Source of the DNA: B10-G9 sp963712165
GTDB taxonomy: Bacteria; Chloroflexota; Anaerolineae; Anaerolineales; UBA11858
DNA: 64,000 nucleotides
Direction: 5' to 3'
Assembly: GCA_963712165.1 (NCBI GenBank)
Contig: CAVQGY010000002.1
Span: forward strand, 1-64,000
Shown here: positions 43,997-53,682 of the stretch, piece after piece
How the letters are laid out: the number at the start of each line of letters is the position of its first letter
Position numbering within the stretch: the first letter of the stretch is position 1
Made by a program: the position numbers and the translations under genes
Notes under the pieces: model-generated
Told to the model about the DNA's origin: nothing
Seen by the model: only the letters and a program-made list of their open reading frames with translations
Database searches by the model: none

Positions 43997-44119
43997 TCAC
44001 ATCAAGCCAGTTTCTTTTTTCCAGTTGCGGATCCTTGCTCGGGCATTCTTATAGGGTGATGAGGTATTGAACTGGACCACTCGTTCTCCTGAAAACTCGC
44101 ATCGTCGGCCCGGACACAT
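43997..44119 (-). other. Short Cys-containing open frame, possible remnant
   Basis: A 40-codon frame starting MCPGRRCEFSGERVVQFN and ending IRNWKKETGLM. Its composition is protein-like, but it has no ribosome site and a stop just upstream, so it may be a decayed gene fragment. The rest of 43850-44307 shows nothing I recognise. Confidence 0.25.
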
Positions 44120-44307
44120 CTAATGATTATATCCAGCTTTATTTGGCCCTTATGAACCATAAGGAATCAGGACTCTCGTATTCCGCCCTGGCATGTTCGA
44201 TCTAGGAAATGCCCGCCGGGAATATGGCAACCTGCTACAACTGGTAAAATGGATTCATTCCAATGCGGAACAAAAACCGCATTTCCTCGTTATTCAAGGT
44301 GTAATCC

Positions 44308-44861
44308 ATGAATGATACTAAAGAAAAGAACATGCTCAGGAAGCGCCAGGACTCGGGGATAAAAAAGCGATAGCATCTCTCTATGACCTGCACTACCGGG
44401 CAGTTTACAACTATATCTTTTACCGGGTAAGCGATCTTCAGGCCGCCGAGGATCTCAGCGCGGAGGTATTCATCCGCATGATTAACAAACTTCCCGATTA
44501 TGTCGATCGCGGCCGACCCCTCCTGGCCTGGCTCTATACCATCGCCAGGAACCTGGTCATCGATCACCATAGGATAGTCGATAAGAAAGAAGAAGTAGCT
44601 CTGAAGGAAGAGATGCTCGAAGAAAAGAATCCTGGACCGGACAAGGTAGTGCAGGACAGGCAGACCTCGGATTGTTTCAAGAAAGCATTGGGACAGCTGC
44701 CGGAGACTCAGAGGCAGCTGCTGATCCACAGATTTATCAATGGGTTTTCGACACCAAGGATCATCCAACTGCTCAACAAGAGTGACCGCGCCGTACGCTC
44801 CCTGCAGCACCGGGCTTTGAGATCTTTGGAAAGAGTACTGGTAGAGGAAAATTGTCTATGA
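44308..44861 (+). CDS. ECF-type RNA polymerase sigma factor (frame break near 44350)
   Basis: The ATG at 44308 opens MNDTKEKNMLRKRQD; the next frame takes over with LGDKKAIASLYDLHYRAVYN, YIFYRVSDLQAAEDLSAEVF and WLYTIARNLVIDHHR, the region-2 core of an ECF sigma factor. Region 4 is LGQLPETQRQLLIHRFINGF followed by NKSDRAVRSLQHRALRSLER. About 184 residues after joining, normal for the family. The shift is near 44345-44360 (GGGG and AAAAAA runs). Its TGA overlaps the ATG of the DUF5667 gene (ATGA), a pairing that is common in Chloroflexota and suggests the neighbour modulates the sigma factor. Confidence 0.82.
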
Positions 44862-45880
44862 ACAGAAAAGAATTTACCCGCATCCTGGATGTATGCCTGG
44901 CGCGCCTGGAAACAGGCACTGCTATTGAGGACATCCTAAATGAGTACTCTCTCTATGCTGCAAAGCTGGAACCCCTGCTGAGGGCTGCCCAATCTGCCCG
45001 GTCACTATCCGAACCGGATTATGGGAGCTCTATGAGGGAAGGCAGGAACCGCCTTCTTGCAGAAGCTGACCGGATGAATAAATCTGGATTATTCACTAAA
45101 AACGGAACAAAACCTTCCCTTTCACGTTATTCAGGACAGTGGTTCAAAAATATCGGTGAATTATTAGTTGGAAAGGAGAACTCTGAAATGAAATTGCTAC
45201 CAAGATTGGCCCTCTATTTAGTGATGACTGTACTAATCGCCGGATTCGTCACAGTCAACGCTTCTGCCTCAAGTTTGCCTGGCGATACACTGTACAACCT
45301 CAAACTGAGTTGGGAGAATATCCGCCTGGCCCTGGCATTTGATGATGATTATCATCAGGAGCTGGAGGATGAGTTTGAAGATAAACGCCTGGATGAGCTG
45401 GAAGCTCTCCTGGATGAAGGCCGGGAAGAGGATGTTGAATTCCTGGGCCTGATCGAATCCATGGAAGAAGAAAGCTGGATGATCAGTGGAATTCAAGTTA
45501 CTGTGGATGCCCAAACTGAGATCAAAGGGGCCTTTGAAATCGGCGACCTTGTCAAAGTGGAAGCTCTGACCCAGGCTGATGGATCCCTGTTAGCCCTGGA
45601 GATCTATCCCGAAGGTTTTTTGGATGTGATGATGAGACTCGATGACTCCGATGACGAGATGGATGATGACTCCGATGACGAGATGGACGATGACTCCGAT
45701 GACGAGATGGACAATGACTCCGATGACGAGATGGACGATGACTCCGATGATGAGATGGACGATGATTCTGACGACGAGTTGGACAATGACTCCGATGACG
45801 ATGACGAATCAGATGATTCCAGTGACGAGCACGAAGAGGAAGAAGAGGAAGAGGAAGAGGATTCCGAAGACGGATCCTGA
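44858..45880 (+). CDS. DUF5667 membrane protein with Asp-rich repeat tail
   Basis: 340 residues from the ATG at 44858 in the ATGA overlap with the sigma gene. N-terminal helices (FTRILDVCLARLETGTAIED, YAAKLEPLLRAAQSARSL) have anti-sigma-like character, then one transmembrane helix (LALYLVMTVLIAGFVTV). The outer DUF5667 part is SSLPGDTLYNLKLSWENIRL. A DUF5666-type beta domain follows (ISGIQVTVDAQTEIKG, LVKVEALTQADGSLLALEIY). The C-terminal ~85 residues are about seven DDSDDEMD-type octapeptides and a Glu-run, strongly acidic and probably calcium- or metal-binding. Likely membrane-anchored regulator of the upstream sigma factor. Confidence 0.8.
   Translation: MNRKEFTRILDVCLARLETGTAIEDILNEYSLYAAKLEPLLRAAQSARSLSEPDYGSSMREGRNRLLAEADRMNKSGLFTKNGTKPSLSRYSGQWFKNIGELLVGKENSEMKLLPRLALYLVMTVLIAGFVTVNASASSLPGDTLYNLKLSWENIRLALAFDDDYHQELEDEFEDKRLDELEALLDEGREEDVEFLGLIESMEEESWMISGIQVTVDAQTEIKGAFEIGDLVKVEALTQADGSLLALEIYPEGFLDVMMRLDDSDDEMDDDSDDEMDDDSDDEMDNDSDDEMDDDSDDEMDDDSDDELDNDSDDDDESDDSSDEHEEEEEEEEEDSEDGS
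45641..45806 (+). repeat. 24-bp tandem repeat encoding DDSDDEMD octapeptides
   Basis: About seven units of GATGACTCCGATGACGAGATG-type sequence with few synonymous changes, then a GAAGAGGAA run. The low divergence at the DNA level indicates recent expansion by slippage. Confidence 0.9.
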
Positions 45881-45899
45881 TCCACGATTTTGTGATCAT

Positions 45900-45936
45900 A
45901 AAAAGCACTCCAAACCCTGGAGTGCTTTTTATTTTT
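45900..45936. terminator. Bidirectional terminator
   Basis: AAAAAGCACTCCA / TGGAGTGCTTTTT around AACCC, followed by ATTTTT on the plus strand and an equivalent tail on the minus strand. It separates the convergent DUF5667 gene and the small gene ending at 45967. Confidence 0.9.
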
Positions 45937-45966
45937 ACCGAACAGTGAAACGCCCCCGGGCTGGGT

Positions 45967-46290
45967 TCATTTGGGTTCCAGGATCATGACATAGTCATAA
46001 CCTTCATTCAGATAGTGGGCCAGTTGATCGATATCGCTGCAAATATGCTCCGGGATCAGGACATATCCCCGCATGGTCGCTCCATCGGACTGGAAAATTG
46101 TCGTTGGCCACTCCTCGATATATCTTTGCTGAACTTCCTTTGAGAATCTGATGCCCAGTTCTCCAGCTTTATTCAAGAGGGAGAACATATGCCCATTGGC
46201 TGAGGTATAAGGCATGGTCTTTCCCTTGCGCTCAAACCTGGGGCATTTTTCCACAGCGGCATCATAATATTCCAGATTCTTCTCCCACAT
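45967..46290 (-). CDS. Conserved-looking small protein, possibly TfoX-like
   Basis: 107 residues, start after GGGGAGGAAAAA. Sequence MWEKNLEYYDAAVEKCPRFE, RKGKTMPYTSANGHMFSLLN, KAGELGIRFSKEVQQRYIEE is reminiscent of the TfoX N-terminal / DUF1801-like small domain (YTSxxGHMFS, GELGIRF), followed by ATMRGYVLIPEHICSD and a C-terminal helix. The family assignment is tentative. It is divergent from guaB, with 168 bases between them containing the promoters. Confidence 0.65.
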   Translation of the reverse strand: MWEKNLEYYDAAVEKCPRFERKGKTMPYTSANGHMFSLLNKAGELGIRFSKEVQQRYIEEWPTTIFQSDGATMRGYVLIPEHICSDIDQLAHYLNEGYDYVMILEPK

Positions 46291-46458
46291 TTTTTCCTCC
46301 CCAATTCATCATTGGCGGTTTCCTAGAACTCAACGCATATCATAATCCAGATTCGGTGCGCTGTGAAATACTTGATCATTACCCAATATTATTCTGGAGG
46401 TTCACCCAAAGGAGATGATATAAATATAGGCAGGCACTGCTTCGAAAAGGAACATAAT

Positions 46459-47898
46459 ATGAAAATTCGACCTGAAGTCGCCTTGACCTATGATGATGTC
46501 CTTTTAGTACCCCACTATTCAGAAGTCACCTCCCGCCGCACTCTCTCCACAGCAACCCGATTCACCTCTGGCATAGATTTGAAAATACCCATCATCTCAT
46601 CCAATATGGACACGGTGACAGAAAGTGAAATGGGAATCGCCATGGCTCATGCAGGTGGTATCGGGATCATCCACCGTTTTTTATCCATTGAGGACCAGGT
46701 CTGTCAGGTCAGAAAGGTCAAAGAGACCGAATCCTACATCGTTGATAATCCAATCACCCTCAAGGCAGATGACACAATCGACGATGTGAACCGCATCGTA
46801 GCTGAGTCCTATGTCGGCGGTATTATGATCGTTGATGAGGCAGACCGGGTCGTGGGCATTGTTACCACCAGGGACATCCTATTTGAAAACGATCCCAACA
46901 GGCCCTTAGCGGAAATTATGACCTCCGAGGTGATCACCGCCCCTGAGGGGACCACTCTCGAGGCGGCGGAACAGATTCTCCATGAAGGCAGGATCGAAAA
47001 ATTACCCCTGGTGGATTCCGATGGCAGATTGACAGGTTTGATCACCGTCAAGGACATTTTGAAATTGAAGAAGTTTCCCCAGGCAACCAAGGACATCCGC
47101 GGACGCCTGGCTGTGGGAGCTGCCGTAGGTGTCAAGAGCCTTGACGTGAACCGGGTAGAGCGGCTGCTCGAAGCAGGAGCGGATTGCATTGTGGTCGATA
47201 TCGCTCACGGTGATTCAAAACTGGAATTGGATATGGTCAAAGACATCAGGAAACGGTTTCCCAAAGCTCAGATCGTTGGTGGTAACGTTGCTACCGCAGA
47301 AGGTACCCAACGATTGATTGATGCTGGCGTAGACGCCGTTAAGGTCGGGGTTGGTCCTGGATCGATTTGCATCACCCGGTTGGTAGCTGGCGCGGGTGTT
47401 CCACAGCTGACAGCAGTGATGGATTGCGCTGCAGTCGCCCGGCCCCAGAAGATTCCTATCATCGCCGATGGAGGTATCCGAACCTCAGGGGATATCGTCA
47501 AAGCTTTGGCAGCCGGAGCCTCCTCAGTGATGGTTGGCAGTCTGCTGGCCGGCACCGATGAGAGCCCCGGATTACTGATCACCAGAAAAGGCCACCGCTA
47601 CAAAGCGTCCCGTGGCATGGCTTCCCTGCAGGCAAACCTGGATCGCAAACTGCGGGAGGGCGAAACCGATATCACCCGCGAGGAGATCGAAGATTACGTC
47701 TCGGAAGGGGTCGAGGCTGTTGTGCCTTACCGGGGTTCAGCCAAAGAGATGTTAAAACAGCTCGTGGGCGGTCTGCAATCAGGCATGAGCTATACCAATG
47801 CAATCTCGATTGATGAGCTCCATGAAAAGGCTGTCTTTGTCCGCATCACACCAGTTGGCCTCCAAGAATCCCGGCCCCATGACGTGGAAGTGACCTGA
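46459..47898 (+). CDS. guaB: Inosine-5'-monophosphate dehydrogenase
   Basis: Oxidises IMP to XMP with NAD+, the first committed step of GMP synthesis. 479 residues from the ATG at 46459 (AAAAGGAACATA upstream); the longer frame start lacks family sequence. Domains: TIM barrel with inserted tandem CBS pair at about 95-205 (IVGIVTTRDILF, LTGLITVKDILK). Catalytic loop GPGSICITR with the active-site Cys, and ADGGIRTSGDIVKALAAGAS. The flap RGMASLQANLDRKL then YRGSAKEM is present. No guaA beside it. All key residues seen; a full-length housekeeping gene. Confidence 0.97.
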   Translation: MKIRPEVALTYDDVLLVPHYSEVTSRRTLSTATRFTSGIDLKIPIISSNMDTVTESEMGIAMAHAGGIGIIHRFLSIEDQVCQVRKVKETESYIVDNPITLKADDTIDDVNRIVAESYVGGIMIVDEADRVVGIVTTRDILFENDPNRPLAEIMTSEVITAPEGTTLEAAEQILHEGRIEKLPLVDSDGRLTGLITVKDILKLKKFPQATKDIRGRLAVGAAVGVKSLDVNRVERLLEAGADCIVVDIAHGDSKLELDMVKDIRKRFPKAQIVGGNVATAEGTQRLIDAGVDAVKVGVGPGSICITRLVAGAGVPQLTAVMDCAAVARPQKIPIIADGGIRTSGDIVKALAAGASSVMVGSLLAGTDESPGLLITRKGHRYKASRGMASLQANLDRKLREGETDITREEIEDYVSEGVEAVVPYRGSAKEMLKQLVGGLQSGMSYTNAISIDELHEKAVFVRITPVGLQESRPHDVEVT

Positions 47899-48260
47899 GC
47901 TGAGATTTATCAAAACTTCAGGATACCAGCCCTGCCTAACGGCAAGGGATAAATTCGATCCAATTCGCTCAACAGAAAACAATCGATCAGGTTTTCTTTT
48001 GGTTGTCCCTTTCAGCGGACTATGCCATAGGTCTCACAATCAGGATTTCAGGCACAAAAATGGGTCATAGCTTGCGGGTCATCCAACTAAGAGGTCAACG
48101 AAAAGGGGAAAAATAAATCCAAGATCTGACCATCTCATCCTGAGTGGTACTTAATTAGCCATTAGTATAATAAGATATCTATAAATACCCTTTGCCTGCA
48201 CCCTTAAGGCAATCGATGTGAAATAGGATATCAGGAAATATCTGATTAAAGAATCCCCGG

Positions 48261-48280
48261 GTGGAAGCAACCTCTTCCAC
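48261..48280 (+). promoter_or_regulatory. Leader hairpin before the ABC exporter gene
   Basis: GTGGAAG-CAACCT-CTTCCAC, a 7-6-7 hairpin ending four bases before the AAGGAGACGG ribosome site of the exporter gene. Could influence translation or mRNA stability; no known riboswitch was recognised in the 396-base gap 47899-48294, which otherwise shows nothing I can name. Confidence 0.4.
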
Positions 48281-48294
48281 ATAAGGAGACGGAA

Positions 48295-50216
48295 ATGGGC
48301 ATGCATTCCAGCGGATGGTTTTCCTATATTTCTCACGATGATCAAAAAGAACAGCCTGCAATCAGCCGGGAGCTGTTAAGCAAGGTCTGGAATTTTGCCC
48401 GGCCTTATTGGCGGCAGGTAAGTGCCCTGCTGGTAACGATCCTGGTCATCTCTGGCATGAGTTTGATCTCCCCCCTGTTATACCGGGACCTGATCGACGT
48501 GGCTATACCTGAGAGGGACTTCTCCCGGATCAACTGGTTGGCCCTGGGAATGATCGGCATCCCGGTCATCAATGGCATTATCGGTGTCTGGCAGCGCAGG
48601 CTGAATGCCTCTGTGGGAGAGGGCGTGATCTTCGATCTGCGCCAATCCCTTTACAATCACCTGCAGCGCATGTCACTGCGTTTCTTTACGGAAACCAGGA
48701 CCGGGGAGTTGATGTCCAGGCTGAATAACGATGTGATTGGCGCCCAGCGGGCGATCAGTAATACCCTGGTAACGATTGTCTCGAATATAGTCACTCTGGC
48801 AGCGACACTGAGCATCATGGTCGCCCTGGAATGGCGTTTGACCCTTTTGGGCCTGGCGATCCTTCCTTTGTTCTTTTTCCCGCCAGGCGGGTAGGGAAGA
48901 TCCTGAGAAACCTGCGCAGAAAATCCCTGGAATATAATGCCGAGATGAATGCCACCATGAACGAGACCTTGAATGTCAGCGGCGCCCTGCTGGTCAAGCT
49001 CTTCGGCAGAGAAGAGAGTGAGGGGCGGAGATTCAAGGGTCATGCCAGGGAGGTCCGGGATATCGGGGTTCGATCAGCCGTGGTCGGACACTGGTTCTTC
49101 ATGCTGCTCAGCGTGGTCAGCGCTGTTGGATCTGCTATCGTCTTCTGGGTCGGAGGGCATCTTGTACTGCGGGGCGAATTCACCATTGGAACAATAGTGG
49201 CTTTTGGCACCTACCTGGCCGGCATGTACGGCCCCTTGATGGCACTGACCAACGCCCAGGTTCAATTTGCGGAAAGCATGGTCAGCTTTGAAAGGGTATT
49301 TGAGGTGCTGGACCTGCCGCTTGAGATCACAGAAACTCCCCAGGCCAGGGAACTGAAGGATGTTTCCGGACTGATCCAGTTTGAGAATGTCAGTTTCAGC
49401 TACCGTGAATCCGGATCGGACAGCGTTGGATTGGAGGATGTAGCCAGGTTATCCTGGAGATCAGACGGAATGGCGCATCTGAAACGAGGGGTTGAGAAAT
49501 CTGAACTGGACCCAGGGGTCGAGCAAAATGAACCGCGCTGGGCGCTGGAAGAGGTCGATTTTGAGATCAAGCCTGGTGAACTGGCCGCCCTGGTTGGGCC
49601 CAGCGGAGCAGGCAAGACCACCGCGACCTATCTGCTGCCCAGGCTCTATGATCCTTCCAGCGGAAGGATTCTGATCGACGGCCAGGATATCAAAGGTCTG
49701 AGTTTAAAATCACTGGCATCTAATATTGGTATGGTCACCCAGGAAACATTCCTGTTTTACGATACCATCCGGGCCAACCTGCTCTATGCCAATCCCCAGG
49801 CATCAGAGGAGCAGATGATACGCGCAGCCAGGGTGGCGAATATCGATGACTTCATCCAGGGGCTGCCGGATAAATATGACACTGTAGTTGGAGAACGGGG
49901 ATACCGGCTGAGCGGTGGGGAAAGGCAGCGGGTTGCCATCGCCCGGGTCGTATTAAGGGACCCCAGGATCCTGATCCTGGACGAAGCAACTTCCAGCCTG
50001 GATTCCTTATCTGAGGAATTGATCCAGGAAGCGATGAAGGAGATCATGAAGGAGCGCACCAGCCTGGTGATCGCCCACAGGCTTTCAACCATCCTGGCTG
50101 CGGACAGGATCCTGGTCTTTGATCAAGGACGCCTGGTCCAGCAGGGAACCCATCAACAGCTGCTGGAAAGAGGGGGCTTGTATCAAGAGCTGTATCAAAC
50201 CCAGTTTAAGATCTAG
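48295..50216 (+). CDS. ABC exporter, split by a frame break near 48880
   Basis: Homologous in layout to the exporter at 42.1 kb. First frame, from the ATG after AAGGAGACGGAA, carries the first helices (VSALLVTILVISGMSLISPL) up to LLGLAILPLFFFP. The second frame continues PARRVGKILRNLRRKSLEYN and ends at 50216 with the ATPase: Walker A GPSGAGKTT, signature LSGGERQRVAIAR, Walker B ILILDEATSSLD. The break is in a C-T-rich run (CTTTTTCCCGCC). Joined length is about 640. About 50 extra residues (RLSWRSDGMAHLKRGVEKSE and following) sit just before the ATPase core and are absent from the other exporter. Function: drug or lipid export, substrate unknown. Confidence 0.85.
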
Positions 50217-50307
50217 GATCGATATCGAGCATAGCGGTACTCATCCTATGGCAATGTGGCCCGGAAATCATCCAGCCAATCTTCACTCAAATGAGATTTC
50301 CTTCAGC

Positions 50308-51567
50308 TTACTGCGAATAACCTGCAATGATCTCTATCGCTCGTCCAATTCCATCTTCTGACCGAATACGTTCCCCCAGGGCTGCGGCCCGTTTTTGCAT
50401 ATTTTGATCTGTGGTGGCAATTGTGATGGCATCCGCAAGCCCTTCTGCAGTCAGTTTCCTGCGGGGTATTGCCGGGGGTCCCACTCCCAATTCTGCCACT
50501 CGTTTAGCCCAGAAGGGCTGGTCACCGAGATGGGGTACCAAGACAGCAGGCACGCCTGCCCGGAAACCAGCTGCTGTAGTGCCTGCGCCACCATGATGCA
50601 CCACCGCTGCCATCTGTGGAAATAACCAGGCATGGGGAACTGAATCCAGCGCGTAAATGGATTCTGGCAAATGCACTTTACCTAACCCACCCCAACCTGC
50701 TGCGAGTACGCCCCTCTGCCCCGAAAGCGCTAATGCTTCCTGCGCAAGTTGAGCTGTTTTCCGGGGAGCGCGGTTTGTCATGCTGCCAAAGCCAATATAT
50801 ACAGGAGGAGAACCTGATTCAAGAAAAGAGACTAATGGGGGAGATGGCTGCCAGGCTGGTGGGGGATCAAGGAACCAGTAGCCACAAACATGAATATCCT
50901 CACCCCAATCTGGAGGTTTGGGGGATATGAGGGAGCTATAACTGCCAAACGACGGTAGGGGGCGACCACCCCTATGAAAATAAGGGAACTTACCAAAAGG
51001 AAGAGCCGGTAATTGGAGTACCTCTTTTCTCCAGCGGTTGATAAAAGGACCCGTGAATAATTGAAAGATAAATAATGAGAAGATATGAGTCAGACGATTA
51101 TATTCCCCTCCCAGGGGCAAAACCGGAAAGACGCCTCCGGGATTGGGGTAGGCTCTGGTAGGAGCAAACCCTGGAATAGGAGATGCCATGAAACATGGCA
51201 CGCCTAATTTCTCAGCAACGTGATACGCCCCGACACCCATTGTTGAATAGATGATCAAATCCGCATCCTGACAAGCTTCCCACGTGGTTTCCGTCATTCG
51301 TTCAGCAAGTGGTTTCACAGAACGAAGCACATTCCATAACCAGACCAGGACGTTTTGATCGGGGTCTATGCCACCGGGTCCTAGGATTTTCTGTGTATCG
51401 ATACCCAGGGGAGAAAAGGATAGGTTGTAGTCACGCGCAAGCGATCCAAAATTATCGGGCGCGGCAAAGCGTACTTCATAAGAGCCTGTTTTTTGCAGTC
51501 CTACCGCTAACGCGGCCATGGGCTGGACATCGCCTTGTGAACCGAGTGCTACTAATGTGATCCGCAT
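50308..51567 (-). CDS. UGT/GT28-like glycosyltransferase
   Basis: 419 residues from the ATG at 51567 (MRITLVALGSQGDVQPMAAL) with AAAGGTGG about seven bases upstream. N-terminal acceptor-binding half of GT28/MGT type, with PLGIDTQKILGPGG and MASPIPGFAPTRAYPNP. The C-terminal nucleotide-sugar half has SGSPPVYIGFGSMTNR and the PSPG-like HHGGAGTTAAGFRAGVPAVL, then LVPHLGDQPFWAKRV. Enzymes of this group transfer a sugar from a UDP-donor to sterols, lipids or natural products; the acceptor is unknown. Stand-alone gene. Confidence 0.9.
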   Translation of the reverse strand: MRITLVALGSQGDVQPMAALAVGLQKTGSYEVRFAAPDNFGSLARDYNLSFSPLGIDTQKILGPGGIDPDQNVLVWLWNVLRSVKPLAERMTETTWEACQDADLIIYSTMGVGAYHVAEKLGVPCFMASPIPGFAPTRAYPNPGGVFPVLPLGGEYNRLTHIFSLFIFQLFTGPFINRWRKEVLQLPALPFGKFPYFHRGGRPLPSFGSYSSLISPKPPDWGEDIHVCGYWFLDPPPAWQPSPPLVSFLESGSPPVYIGFGSMTNRAPRKTAQLAQEALALSGQRGVLAAGWGGLGKVHLPESIYALDSVPHAWLFPQMAAVVHHGGAGTTAAGFRAGVPAVLVPHLGDQPFWAKRVAELGVGPPAIPRRKLTAEGLADAITIATTDQNMQKRAAALGERIRSEDGIGRAIEIIAGYSQ

Positions 51568-51780
51568 TCCAGCCACCTTTTGTTAATACCTGGGTGCCCC
51601 TTATCATTTATTATCTATTTGATTACTATCACCTTATCCCTACGGCTGCTCCATTTCAGTGGCCTTTGTTTTGCTTCATATTTGATAAGTTACAGCCCCC
51701 GAGAATTCAATGCTCTACCATGATTCATATGATAAGTATAAATCAAGCCCTGCCCTGAAATGGATGAACTGAGTATATAA

Positions 51781-51815
51781 GACTAGGTCTCTTCTGGAGC
51801 AGAAAAGACCTAGTC
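51781..51815 (-). terminator. 16-bp stem after the oligoendopeptidase gene
   Basis: GACTAGGTCTCTTCTG / CAGAAAAGACCTAGTC with one mismatch and a GAG loop, 38 bases beyond the stop of the minus-strand peptidase gene. Followed by a T/A-rich tail rather than a pure T-run. Confidence 0.55.
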
Positions 51816-51852
51816 ATTGAGAATTCACATTCTGGAGGAGTCTGAAAGCGAG

Positions 51853-53682
51853 TTAATCCAGGGACACGTAGCGATCGATCCTCTCCTCGATCAGCTTCAA
51901 GCTCCCCTCCCAGAATGAACCCTTCCGGATGTCTATCCCAAACCGCGCAGCCAGATCCGCTGCTGTGCCCTCCCCCGTGCTTCCCAGCAGTTCATCATAT
52001 TCCTTAACGAACTCTTGCCCACGTTCCTGGTAGATTGCGTACAGGCCCAGGCTGAACAAAAGCCCGAACGCGTAGGGGAAATTGTAGAAGGAACGATCAG
52101 CGCTGTAGTAATGCGGTTTCCAGGTCCACATATAGGGATGTAAGTGGTTTTCATCGATCCCATCTCCATAGGTATCCATCTGAGCCCTGGCCATGATCTC
52201 ACAGAAATCTGCCGCCGAAAGCTCAGCACCCGCGCGGCGCTCGAATACCTCGGTCTCGAACAAAAAACGGGAAGAGATATCAACGATCACCTGCGATGAA
52301 CCAATCAGGAAATCCTCAAGAATCGCCAACTCCTCCTTCTCGTCAGCGGCCTGCGCGAGAGCAGCATCTGTGATGATGGTCTCGCAGAATGTAGAAGCAG
52401 TCTCGGCCAACGTCATTGGCGTCTGTCTCTGAAGGATGGTCTTTCCCACTAAACATTCGTTATGATAGGCGTGGCCAAGCTCATGGGAAATGGTCTGGAG
52501 CTGGCCCAAGGAGCCGTCGAAATTGCACATGATGCGAGATTCATCCACACCGGGAACGCTCATACAAAAGGCACCGCCTCTCTTGCCGTCCCGCGGTTCA
52601 GCATCGATCCATTGGTTCTGGAAAGCCCGTTGTGCAAGCCCGGCCAGGCGAGGTGAAAACTGATCAAAATGATCGAGGATGAAATCGCGAGCTTCATCGT
52701 ATGTATAACGCTTTTCCGACCTTCCCATCGGCGCCATCAGGTCCCACCAGGGCAATTTTTCGACTCCCAGTTTGGATGCCTTGGACTTCCAATAGCGCCG
52801 GAAGGCTGGGAAGTAATCCCGCATGGACTCCATCATCACTTCCAAAGTATCACGGCGGATGCGGGCTTGATCCAGGGCTTGATGAAGCGCGTCTTCGCGC
52901 CCGCGTCTCTTAAGAAGCGTGACCACAGAGCCTTTAACGCCATTCAAGCAGGCCGCAAGAGGTTCGCTGTTTTTCTCCCAGGTCTCGAGCTCCGCCTCAT
53001 ATCCACGCCGGCGAACATCTCCATCCGGGTCAGAACGCAGGTTGATTATTTTTGTGATGGGAAGGATCTCGGTTTTCCCATCTACCTCAAATGGAACTTT
53101 AAGCTGCGAGGTCACAACACCTTGAAGTCTCCCCCATGCGCTAGAACCGCTCAGCGAGAGTTCCGAAGCGAGACCTTCCTCAGCTTCACTCATCAAGAAT
53201 TGGCTTTGCTCAGCTGTCTCACCCAGGAAGAAGCTGTGTTCAGCTGGAGATCCCCTCTTGCCGATAATCGCGGGCAGTTTTTCCGGATCCTGGCTGATCT
53301 CCCCCACCCATCCCTGGAATAACACTTCCAGACGATTAATGCGCACTCGCGGCTGATCCAGTTCGGACATGATCCGTGTGGCTTCGGTATTATAGGAATC
53401 GGTACTGACAAAACTGGCCACATAGGCTCGCAGGGTGAGATACAAGCGCAGAAGCCCATTCATCTTGTCCAAATACCCAGCTGTTTTCTTGGCAAGCATT
53501 TCCGGAGGATCTGAGACAACACCGGCCTTGGAGATATCGTTATCGGCCAGGTATTGATCCAGATCATCGAGAAGCTGATCGATCTTCTTGACATCCTCCT
53601 TGAAAGCCCCATCATCCAATGAGGCATAGACATTAGAGAGATCCCAATGAGGTAACGTTCCTACATTTGCATCGGCTGACAT
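51853..53682 (-). CDS. M3-family oligoendopeptidase
   Basis: Cytoplasmic zinc endopeptidase for oligopeptides, 609 residues, typical length for PepF-type M3B peptidases. The active site is ISHELGHAYH (HExxH), followed about 25 residues later by LAETASTFCE with the third zinc ligand Glu. N-terminal LPHWDLSNVYASLDD and the helical cap (LRLYLTLRAYVASFVSTDS) are typical of the family. It starts at the ATG after a weak GGAAATC site. No operon partner, since both flanks are long gaps. Confidence 0.95.
   Translation of the reverse strand: MSADANVGTLPHWDLSNVYASLDDGAFKEDVKKIDQLLDDLDQYLADNDISKAGVVSDPPEMLAKKTAGYLDKMNGLLRLYLTLRAYVASFVSTDSYNTEATRIMSELDQPRVRINRLEVLFQGWVGEISQDPEKLPAIIGKRGSPAEHSFFLGETAEQSQFLMSEAEEGLASELSLSGSSAWGRLQGVVTSQLKVPFEVDGKTEILPITKIINLRSDPDGDVRRRGYEAELETWEKNSEPLAACLNGVKGSVVTLLKRRGREDALHQALDQARIRRDTLEVMMESMRDYFPAFRRYWKSKASKLGVEKLPWWDLMAPMGRSEKRYTYDEARDFILDHFDQFSPRLAGLAQRAFQNQWIDAEPRDGKRGGAFCMSVPGVDESRIMCNFDGSLGQLQTISHELGHAYHNECLVGKTILQRQTPMTLAETASTFCETIITDAALAQAADEKEELAILEDFLIGSSQVIVDISSRFLFETEVFERRAGAELSAADFCEIMARAQMDTYGDGIDENHLHPYMWTWKPHYYSADRSFYNFPYAFGLLFSLGLYAIYQERGQEFVKEYDELLGSTGEGTAADLAARFGIDIRKGSFWEGSLKLIEERIDRYVSLD

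Noticed and set aside
43850..44307. tRNA or integron-type attachment site next to the sigma factor
   Set aside because: No acceptor stem, T-loop or attC-like imperfect hairpin was visible; the only structure is a weak 40-codon frame.
46291..46458. Purine riboswitch in the guaB leader
   Set aside because: No three-way-junction motifs were found in the gap, only AT-rich sequence; the start of guaB is simply preceded by a ribosome site.
48870..48900. Programmed ribosomal frameshift in the ABC exporter and other split genes
   Set aside because: No slippery heptamer with a downstream structure was recognised, and the many breaks occur in unrelated genes with no common signal. Consensus indels are simpler.
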